This document shows positions 1-5,401 of a stretch of DNA of 6,139 nucleotides, one piece after another (position 1 is the first letter of the stretch; every line of letters begins with the position of its first letter). The position numbers and the translations under genes were made by a program. A model generated the notes under the pieces. It worked only from the letters and a program-made list of their open reading frames with translations, ran no database searches and was not told the DNA's origin. The stretch covers positions 1 through 6,139 of the forward strand of contig JAQYWI010000264.1 in NCBI GenBank assembly GCA_030145015.1, in the 5' to 3' direction. This DNA is from Desulfobacterales bacterium (lineage in GTDB: Bacteria; Desulfobacterota; Desulfobacteria; Desulfobacterales; JAHEIW01).

Positions 1-71
1 CTGCTGCGCACGGTTTTTACCCAGGCGGCTTCAGAATCGGTCCGCAGTACGATCCCTTGTTCAGTAGCCAA
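1..71 (-). CDS. rseC: RseC/MucC-like protein, amino-terminal fragment (continues beyond the window start)
   Basis: Only the first 23 codons are present; the gene reads out of the window on the minus strand. The peptide (M)ATEQGIVLRTDSEAAWVK, followed by TVRS, matches the usual opening of RseC/MucC-family proteins: an E-x-G-I-V strand, then an A-W-V-x-T strand, then R-S-S before the Cys-rich segment, which would lie outside. I chose the TTG at 71-69 because a GAGG Shine-Dalgarno core lies six bases upstream (81-78) and no in-frame ATG precedes it. RseC proteins are membrane proteins linked to SigmaE control and to the SoxR-reducing Rsx/Rnf system, so its position next to an RnfB-containing gene makes sense by context. 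It is in the same orientation as the redox genes and is separated from them by 293 bp holding a foldback repeat, so co-transcription is uncertain. The identification rests on a short stretch and would fail if the rest lacks the Cys motif and two membrane helices. Confidence 0.66.
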   Translation of the reverse strand, partial: MATEQGIVLRTDSEAAWVKTVRS

Positions 72-102
72 TTTTGACCTCGCTAAACAACACAATGCAT
101 AT

Positions 103-286
103 GGTGTCAGGTGTCAGGTGTCGGGCAAAAAAGCTCGTAGCTGATAGCTCATAGCTTGAATGCTGGGAGGCCGGGATGCCAGACAGCCTGGAAACTTTCG
201 CGCTTATAAACCTTCCAGCTTCACAGCTTTATGGCTTCCAAGCCTATCCGCCTTTTTTTGAATCCTGACACCTGACACCCGACACC
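103..286. repeat. Foldback intergenic element with tandem heptamer arms
   Basis: This 184-bp inverted-repeat element fills most of the gap between the RnfB-GltD fusion and the RseC-like gene. The outer arms are three tandem copies of a heptamer: GGTGTCA, GGTGTCA, GGTGTCG at 103-123, and in inverted orientation TGACACC, TGACACC, CGACACC at 266-286 (19 of 21 positions pair). Inside the left arm is a second 7-base-period series, four AGCTNNT/A-like units at 132-159. The right inner arm (211-244) holds a degenerate inverted counterpart with a period of about eight (AAGC-containing units on the minus strand). There is no ORF. It resembles a miniature, non-coding dispersed repeat; whether it recurs in the genome cannot be seen here. 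As RNA it would form a long hairpin just after the fusion gene, so it could act as a transcript-end structure. Confidence 0.75.
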
Positions 287-364
287 TAAAAAACCGCGTT
301 TTGTAAATTACATGCAGGACGCAACACTATTGCCTAAATTTTGCAGGAATCGCTTGAAGGAATT

Positions 365-2452
365 TTACCCGGAAGCTTCAGAGGATTCTTCCGCTTCATC
401 AGCCCCAGCCGCATGCGCATAGCAAATCAATCCGCATTGCAGGCACCGCGAAGCTTCTTCCTGGGCCATATCGGCGGAAAAACCCCTTTCGATCTCTCCG
501 CATATCGCCAGTTCCTTGCCGCTGCAAATTGGCATGATCCTGCGCTGACTGGCTTGCACTTTTTCGACATGATACACATTTTGCAGGATGGATTGCGGGG
601 TGATGACTTGCTCCGTCAGGTTAGGAGATAGCCCATGCATAACCTGATGAATTGATGCAGCTGCCCGACGCCCGGCACCGATAGCTTTAATAGCAGCGCT
701 ATAATCCGCCAGCACATCGCCTTCAGCGAACAGGCCGACCTCATCTTTGAATGCCGGTCGCTTATAGGTCTGAATACCTTCCCAGCCAATAGCCAAATCC
801 GGTGCCGATTCCACGCCTTCGATTTCAGCCGCTTCCGGTTTCGGCCTGACAAAAACCAATTCGGGAAAACGGCCGGCGGCAAACACCAGCGTCTGAGCCG
901 GTATGACGGTTACTTTAAGCGTATCGGCTTCAATATATTCCACCCGATCGAGCCGCTCAGCCTCTCCGACAAGGCGGTTTATAGCTGCATTATAAATCAC
1001 ATTAAGATCCGTCAGACCGCGTTTTTCCACTTCCTCATCCGATATAGGACTGTCTTCCCAGGTCTCCCGGAATAAAATGGTGATGGTTTTGGCTCCCAGC
1101 CCCTTGCAGACTTTGGCCGCATCAAGCGCCAGGCTGCCCCCGCCGACAATCACAACATCGGATTCAACGGGAATACCCCCCGGCGGCTCGGTTCCGAACC
1201 GCATGAGATCTACCAGCATGTAGGTTCCGGGAATCGGTGATTCGATATCAGCAGTGGCCCCGCGTGTCAGACGGCTGTCCCAGCCTCCGGAAGCTAAAAA
1301 GACCGCATCAAAACCTTCTTGGAGTAAAGATTCTATCGCAAAATCCTTGCCCAGGGCTTTTTGGGTTTCGACCTTGACGCCCATTTCAATGATGCCGCCA
1401 ATATCCCAGTCCAGAATCTCCTCGGGCAGTCTATCTTTTGAAATCGCGCTCCTGAGCAATCCACCCAGTTTGGGGGTTGCTTCAAATACGGTTGTAGCGT
1501 GTCCCAGGCGAGCCGTAAAAAACGCAGTCGACAAACCCTGCACGCCGCCACCCACAACCGCAATTTTACGGCCGGTCTCCGGAGCCTTGTAAGGCAGAAT
1601 CCGGTTGCCGCTCTCTTTTTCATAATCTGCAGCATAGCGCTTCAAATAGTTGATCGCCACCGGCTCATCAATATAATTTCGCCGGCACTCCAGCTCACAT
1701 GGTCGGGGGCAAATCCGGCCAATCACAGCCGGAAAAGGATTGCGTTCCTTGATGACCTGAACGGCGCGATGATTGTTTCCCAGTGAAATTTGATGAATAT
1801 ATTCTCGAATATTGATCCCGGCCGGGCATCCCCGCTGGCAGGGCGTGGTGCATTCTTCCGTGGTGTACTCCCGGATAATTCTGCGCGTAATCGAAGACAG
1901 ATTAATGATGTGCTTCGGACAGACCCGCTCACAGGTTCCGCAACCTGTACATTTATCCTCGCTAACGACCGGCAAACCTTGCGGCCCCATGGAAATAGCA
2001 TCAAACGGACAGGCCCTGGCACAGGTTCCGAGGCCCAGGCATCCGATGGTGCATACCTTCATGCCGCCTCCCAAAAGTGCCACCGCCCGGCAGTCATCTA
2101 AACCGTTATAAACATATTTGGTATCCGCATCCCGAACTCCAAAATAGCAGCCCGGCAAAGCGATGTCCGGCTCAACGGCTTCGACCTTAACACCCATTAT
2201 GTCGGCAATCGCCTCGGCCACTTCCGCGCCGGCGGCCACACACGAATTCGGTGCAGCAACACCGGCCACGATGGCCTCTGCATTGGCGCTGCAGCCCGGC
2301 AGCCCGCAACCGCCTCAGTTTGCACCGGGCAATTCCGCTTCGATATCCAGTATCTTAGGGTCAACATACACATAGAAAACCTTGGAAGCGATCGCCAGAA
2401 CAATGCTGATACCCAATCCCATGCCGCCCATCAATATAATAGCTTCAACCAT
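365..2452 (-). CDS. RnfB-GltD/NfnB-like fusion: Fe-S/FAD NAD(P) oxidoreductase subunit, probable selenoprotein (Sec46)
   Basis: The full reading frame encodes 695 residues if the TGA at codon 46 is read as selenocysteine. Domains in order: a hydrophobic helix (about residues 2-30, MVEAIILMGGMGLGISIV onward) as in RnfB; the RnfB [4Fe-4S] motif U46-x2-C49-x4-C54-x16-C71; two ferredoxin-type clusters (C134, C138, C144, C148 and C168, C171, C174, C178); a GltD-type Fe-S domain (C201, C205, C209, C248, C252, C256); an FAD Rossmann motif VVGGGVQGLS near 298-308; a second dinucleotide motif VIVGGGSLALDAA near 434-446; and a terminal CLQCGLIC (C670, C673, C677). I chose the ATG at 2452 because it restores the entire RnfB start and has a GGGG ribosome-site core seven bases upstream. 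An ordinary ORF call would start at GTG 2269 and lose the helix and three cluster ligands. By family, such subunits move electrons between NAD(P)H, FAD and ferredoxin. It lies downstream of nuoE and nuoF on the same strand and is probably their partner; the substrate is unproven. Confidence 0.85.
2280..2314 (-). promoter_or_regulatory. Candidate bacterial SECIS hairpin
   Basis: In the mRNA, bases 12-16 after the TGA (GCUGC) pair perfectly with bases 23-27 (GCAGC), closing a six-base loop CGGGCU whose second to fourth bases are G. Below this, GG (10-11) can pair with CC (29-30) across one bulged G, then UU (6-7) with AA (31-32), then G-U, C-G and G-C, leaving two small bulges. The loop begins 17 bases after the TGA. 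A stem directly downstream, a short apical loop and a G in the first two loop positions are the accepted criteria for bacterial SECIS elements that recruit SelB. A competing fold pairs GGCG(G)UUGC with GCAGCGCC around a 13-base loop. I folded this by eye, without energies. Confidence 0.66.
2315..2317 (-). other. In-frame TGA, probable selenocysteine codon (residue 46)
   Basis: This TGA lies 135 bases after the ATG at 2452 in the same frame. The translation on either side is continuous RnfB sequence: E-L-P-G-A-N, then the TGA, then G-G-C-G-L-P-G-C. In RnfB-family proteins the residue at this position is the first Cys ligand of a [4Fe-4S] cluster. Cys-to-Sec exchange is the standard pattern for bacterial selenoproteins, and a SECIS-like hairpin follows. 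The competing explanations are a single-base sequence error (TGC or TGT to TGA) or a real nonsense mutation. Confidence 0.8.
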
Positions 2453-2518
2453 TAGAATACCCCAGAAAAATTAAATTAAAATGAGCAAAGATGCCTAAAG
2501 TTAAATCGTGTATCATTC

Positions 2519-2805
2519 ACCACAGAGCTCACAGAGCATACAAAGAAATTCAAAAGTTAATTTATCCGCAGATTACGCAGATTTCCGCAGATTAATTTAT
2601 AAATTAAAAAATATAAAAAAATTAGGCCCACCGGTTTTGGATTATTAGTAACCATTGATGTCTCTGTAATAATTTTAATGAATATCTCTTAATACTAATT
2701 TTTTAAATCTGCGTTAATCTGCGTAATCTGCGGATTATTAAATCACAAATTCAATTAAATCTGCGGACCGGCTTTGAGCCTGTCTATCCCTGTGTTCTCT
2801 GTGGT
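2519..2805. repeat. Foldback (MITE/REP-like) element with nested inverted repeats
   Basis: The element is about 287 bp and non-coding. Its ends are inverted: ACCACAGAG at 2519-2527 pairs with CTCTGTGGT at 2797-2805, and the match continues inward to a second CACAG unit after two mismatches. An inner pair is longer: ATCCGCAGATTACGCAGATT at 2564-2583 is the exact 20-base reverse complement of 2716-2735, with flanking similarity widening the arms to roughly 2564-2597 and 2704-2735. The left inner arm is three tandem 10-base units of the type CGCAGATTNN (about 2567-2596), and the outer arm is two 9-base CACAGAGCN units. The centre (2598-2703) is AT-rich. No target-site duplication or transposase is visible. 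Motifs of this style are, from general knowledge, common in deltaproteobacterial intergenic DNA. Confidence 0.8.
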
Positions 2806-2806
2806 T

Positions 2807-2835
2807 AAACAAACTGATTGAAACGCTCAATTCAG
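2807..2835 (-). terminator. Possible weak intrinsic terminator after nuoF
   Basis: On the minus strand, one base after the nuoF stop codon, CUGA(A)UUGA can pair with UCAAUCAG around the loop GCGUU. This gives eight base pairs with one bulged A, followed by UUUGUUU. The geometry is that of a Rho-independent terminator, but the stem has only three G-C pairs, so termination would be leaky at best. If active, it would lower expression of the downstream RnfB-GltD gene relative to nuoEF. Confidence 0.35.
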
Positions 2836-2836
2836 G

Positions 2837-4624
2837 TTAAAAAATGGCGTCAAATTTACACTTATCAAAACAGGTCATGCACTTAATGCACTTTTCCAAA
2901 TCAATGCGGGCAACTTCTTTCTTTTGCCAGGTGATGGCTTCCACGGGACAGCTTCGGAAACAAAGACCGCATTTGGTGCACATTTCCGGATCCACCTCAA
3001 ATTTTAACAGCTCGATGCAACGTTTGGCAGGACATTTTTTATCAAATACGTGGGCCTTATATTCATCCTCAAAATACCGTAAGGTTGAAAGAACCGGATT
3101 GGGTCCGGTCTGCCCCAGCCCGCAAAGCGCCGCCTCTTTAATCGTAACTGAAAGTTCCCGCAAGGTCTCAATATCTTCTTTTTTTCCCCGGCCATCACAG
3201 ATTTTTTCCAGGATCTGCAAGAGTCGCCGCGTGCCCTCACGACAGGGTGTGCATTTACCGCAGGATTCGTCCTGGACAAAGTCCATAAAAAAGCGGGCCA
3301 TATCGACCATGCAGGTGTTTTCATCCATCACAATGGCCCCGCCGGAACCCATAATGGCACCGACTTTGGCAATTTCCTCATAGTCGATGGGGATATCCAG
3401 ATGCTCTTCAGGTACGCAACCGCCCGAAGGACCGCCAAGCTGAACGGCTTTAAACTTCTTCTTTTTGGGAACGCCACCGCCGATATCATATATCATGGTT
3501 CGCAGTGTCGTGCCCATCGGTATTTCAACCAAACCGATATTGTTGACATCGCCGGAAAGCGCAAACACTTTCGTTCCTTTGCTGCTTTCCGTACCGACAC
3601 TGGCATACCATTTTCCGCCATTTATGATAATCTGCGCAATGTTGGCCAGCGTTTCGACATTATTTAAAATGGTCGGCTTTTCCCACAGGCCTTTAAGGGC
3701 CGGAAAGGGGGGCCGCGGTCGCGGCATCCCGCGTTTGCCCTCAATTGATCTCATCAGGGCCGTCTCTTCTCCGCAAACAAACGCACCGGCGCCCTGGTAA
3801 ATGTCAATGTCGAAATCGAAGCCGGTCCCCAGAATATCTGTTCCCAGTAATCCGTATTCCCTGGCCTGTTTGATAGCCAGCTGCAATCTTCTGATGGCCA
3901 ACGGATATTCGGTTCGGGCGTAAATGTATCCCTGATGGGCATTAATCGCTTTGGCGGCAATAATCATCCCTTCCAGGACGGCATGCGGGTCGGCCTCCAA
4001 TATACTTCGATCCATGAAAGCACCCGGGTCGCCTTCATCGGCGTTACATAAAACGTATTTGGTCTCATCGGGACTTTTACCGGCAAACTCCCATTTTAAA
4101 CCGGTTGGAAAGCCTGCTCCGCCGCGACCTCTTAAACCCGAAGTCTTTACCTCTGCAATGATTTGTTCCGGGCTCATTTCCTGCAGTGCTTTGGCGACAC
4201 CGAAATAACCGTCCCGGGCAATGTACTCATCGATGACCTCCGGATCGATGAGCCCTTTGTTTCGCATGGCCCAAAACATCTGGTCCTTGAAAAATGGAAT
4301 TTCGTTCATGTGGGGAATCGTTTCTTTGGAGGCAGGTTCGACGTAGAATAGTTTTTCTAACGGGCGGCCTTTAAGAAAGTGCTCTTCGACGAGATGCGGT
4401 ACATCTTTGGGCTTCAGCTTCTGATAAAAGATACCTTCAGGCTGAACCAGCATAACCGGTCCGACAGCGCAAAAGCCGTTACAGCCGGTTTCAACAATTT
4501 TAATTTCATCAGAAAGCTCCCTGCGCTCCAGTTCTTTTTGAAGCGCTTCCTGAAATAATCCACTCGCACTTGCCTGACAGCCCGTGCCGCCGCACAACAT
4601 CAAATGAGTTCTGACCTTATTCAT
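2837..4624 (-). CDS. nuoF: NuoF/HydB/HndC-type NADH-binding FMN iron-sulfur subunit
   Basis: The product has 595 residues and is a soluble flavoprotein that exchanges hydride with NAD(H) through FMN and passes electrons to Fe-S clusters. In order: a thioredoxin-like [2Fe-2S] domain (C11, C16, C48, C52); the 51-kDa core with the glycine-rich GRGGAGFPTG (166-175), CNADEGDPGAF (from 193) and VCGEETALMRSIEGKRG (about 283-299) that build the FMN/NADH site; an SLBB region near 340-395; the N3-type [4Fe-4S] motif SCGKCTPC (C455, C458, C461) with C501; and two carboxy-terminal ferredoxin clusters (C549, C552, C555, C559 and C579, C582, C585, C589). The fused thioredoxin-like and 2[4Fe-4S] ends mark the HydB/HndC type of bifurcating enzymes, not complex I NuoF, which lacks the carboxy-terminal ferredoxin. 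I prefer the ATG at 4624 because AGGAG lies six bases upstream; the in-frame ATG at 4639 has no ribosome site. It follows nuoE by 54 bp and is surely co-transcribed with it. Confidence 0.95.
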   Translation of the reverse strand: MNKVRTHLMLCGGTGCQASASGLFQEALQKELERRELSDEIKIVETGCNGFCAVGPVMLVQPEGIFYQKLKPKDVPHLVEEHFLKGRPLEKLFYVEPASKETIPHMNEIPFFKDQMFWAMRNKGLIDPEVIDEYIARDGYFGVAKALQEMSPEQIIAEVKTSGLRGRGGAGFPTGLKWEFAGKSPDETKYVLCNADEGDPGAFMDRSILEADPHAVLEGMIIAAKAINAHQGYIYARTEYPLAIRRLQLAIKQAREYGLLGTDILGTGFDFDIDIYQGAGAFVCGEETALMRSIEGKRGMPRPRPPFPALKGLWEKPTILNNVETLANIAQIIINGGKWYASVGTESSKGTKVFALSGDVNNIGLVEIPMGTTLRTMIYDIGGGVPKKKKFKAVQLGGPSGGCVPEEHLDIPIDYEEIAKVGAIMGSGGAIVMDENTCMVDMARFFMDFVQDESCGKCTPCREGTRRLLQILEKICDGRGKKEDIETLRELSVTIKEAALCGLGQTGPNPVLSTLRYFEDEYKAHVFDKKCPAKRCIELLKFEVDPEMCTKCGLCFRSCPVEAITWQKKEVARIDLEKCIKCMTCFDKCKFDAIF

Positions 4625-4630
4625 GCTCGA

Positions 4631-4635
4631 CTCCT
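4631..4635 (-). promoter_or_regulatory. Ribosome binding site deciding the nuoF start
   Basis: AGGAG on the minus strand, six bases before the ATG at 4624. It supports MNKVRTHLM as the true amino terminus over the longer MQESSMNKV version, whose own start codon would lie just upstream of this site. Confidence 0.7.
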
Positions 4636-4678
4636 GCATGCAATGATTGACTATCTTCGATATTGGATAAACCGTTGG

Positions 4679-5173
4679 CTATTCGTATTTTTCAATCGAT
4701 TCGATGACTTTGTCGGCCTTCACATTGCCGTAAGTATCCTGATCCACTACCACCACCGGAGCCAACCCGCAGGCCCCCAAGCATCGAACGGCTTCCAAAG
4801 AAAAGCGCCGATCTTCGGTGGTGCCTCCCTCTTTCACCCGGTATTGGTTGTCGATGCGGCTGATTACTTCTTTGATGCCCTTGACGTAACAGGCGGTGCC
4901 CATGCAAACCTTAATCAGGTGCCTGCCTTTGGGCGTTAGGGAAAAAAGGGAATAAAAGGAAACAATTCCAAAAACTTCGCTGCGGGAAAGATTAAGACCA
5001 TCACTGATATAGTCAATTAGCTCGACAGGCAGCCAGCCGACGACGTCCTGGCATTCACGCAAAACACCAATAATTGAACCCGGAACAGCTTTGTTGTCGG
5101 CAATGATTTTATCGATCTGGGACCACATTTCATCTGTGATATCGGGGTGTTCCGGATGGGTATCAGGTATCAT
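4679..5173 (-). CDS. nuoE: NuoE/HydC-type thioredoxin-like [2Fe-2S] subunit
   Basis: The protein has 164 residues, the normal length for the 24-kDa NADH dehydrogenase/HydC/HndA family. The amino half (about 10-80) is the helical bundle with the family signature G-V-L-R-E-C-Q-D-V-V-G-W-L-P and V-F-G-I-V-S-F-Y-S-L-F. The carboxy half is the thioredoxin-like [2Fe-2S] domain with ligands C90, C95 (VCMGTACYVKG) and C131, C135 (VRCLGACGLAP). All four ligands are present. It partners with the NuoF-type subunit in carrying electrons to or from FMN. The ATG at 5173 follows GGGAG by eight bases. As first gene of the minus-strand cluster it would be transcribed from the divergent intergenic region. With no other complex I subunit nearby, a soluble bifurcating complex is more likely than respiratory NADH:quinone oxidoreductase. 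Confidence 0.95.
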   Translation of the reverse strand: MIPDTHPEHPDITDEMWSQIDKIIADNKAVPGSIIGVLRECQDVVGWLPVELIDYISDGLNLSRSEVFGIVSFYSLFSLTPKGRHLIKVCMGTACYVKGIKEVISRIDNQYRVKEGGTTEDRRFSLEAVRCLGACGLAPVVVVDQDTYGNVKADKVIESIEKYE

Positions 5174-5269
5174 TTGCAGATCTCCCTAATTTGCTCACGC
5201 CTGTGACGGGAATGCGCCGTAGTTATACAAAAAGGCCCTAAAGAGGGGGGGCAAGCATTTAAGGGAGTG

Positions 5270-5298
5270 GATATGTCACAATGTCATAAAAATGTCAA
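5270..5298 (-). promoter_or_regulatory. Candidate promoter for nuoE cluster (weak -10)
   Basis: A perfect TTGACA (5298-5293) on the minus strand is followed after 17 bases by CATATC (5275-5270), which matches only three of six bases of the -10 consensus. This would leave a leader of roughly 90 bases before nuoE. The poor -10 suggests either activator dependence or a different promoter. It overlaps three ATGTCA repeats. Confidence 0.3.
5273..5297. promoter_or_regulatory. Triple ATGTCA repeat, possible operator
   Basis: ATGTCA occurs at 5273-5278, 5281-5286 and 5292-5297, in direct orientation with start-to-start spacings of 8 and 11 bases. It lies in the 228-bp divergent region between nuoE and the phosphorylase gene and overlaps the best minus-strand -35. 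I recognise no known regulator site in it; a role as an operator is an inference from the repetition and position. Confidence 0.3.
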
Positions 5299-5335
5299 TG
5301 GGAACATCTTGTTTCCAAGCTGGATACCTGCCGCC

Positions 5336-5364
5336 TTGACTGATGCATTTTAGTGAACTAAAAT
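5336..5364 (+). promoter_or_regulatory. Sigma70-type promoter of the phosphorylase gene
   Basis: TTGACT (5336-5341, five of six consensus bases) and TAAAAT (5359-5364, five of six) are separated by exactly 17 bases. Transcription would start near 5371, giving a leader of about 30 bases. A GAGAGGA ribosome site (5390-5396) precedes the ATG at 5402. Confidence 0.7.
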
Positions 5365-5401
5365 AATTTTTTCTAAAATTGATATGTTCGAGAGGACAGC
5401 C

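Larger units (their letters stand above)
2453..2836. other. Non-coding spacer between nuoF and the RnfB-GltD fusion
   Basis: This is a 384-bp AT-rich interval with no credible ORF on either strand. Reading with the genes (minus strand), it holds a possible hairpin terminator right after nuoF (2835-2807), the foldback element 2805-2519, and then about 65 bp of AT-rich leader before the fusion gene's start. I see no convincing sigma70 promoter in the leader. The spacing contrasts with the tight 54-bp nuoE-nuoF gap, and the foldback element accounts for most of the extra length, as if it had inserted into a formerly tighter operon. Confidence 0.7.

Noticed and set aside
1254..1592. Plus-strand ORFs opposite the RnfB-GltD gene
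   Set aside because: Their products have no recognisable motifs and are explained as antisense shadows of a well-supported Fe-S flavoprotein gene.
2315..2317. TGA read as a true stop, making the RnfB-GltD gene a pseudogene or a 45-codon ORF plus a separate gene
   Set aside because: The disrupted position is exactly a conserved Cys, flanking sequence is intact on both sides, the rest of the 695-residue frame has no damage, and a SECIS-like hairpin follows. A random nonsense mutation or error is still possible but less economical.
2453..2518. Internal promoter for the RnfB-GltD gene in the AT-rich leader
   Set aside because: Several AT-rich hexamers resemble a -10, but none has a matching -35 at 16-18 bases, so none can be supported.
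2519..2805. CRISPR array suggested by repeated CGCAGATT units
   Set aside because: Units are about 10 bases, contiguous, degenerate and arranged as inverted arms; there are no 28-37-base repeats with regular spacers.
2844..3383. 179-codon plus-strand ORF opposite nuoF
   Set aside because: It is low-complexity, Ser-rich shadow translation lying over the cluster-rich carboxy end of NuoF.
2837..5173. Respiratory complex I (NuoEF of NADH:quinone oxidoreductase)
   Set aside because: The NuoF has an extra thioredoxin-like amino domain and a carboxy-terminal two-cluster ferredoxin typical of HydB/HndC, and no membrane Nuo subunits are in the window.
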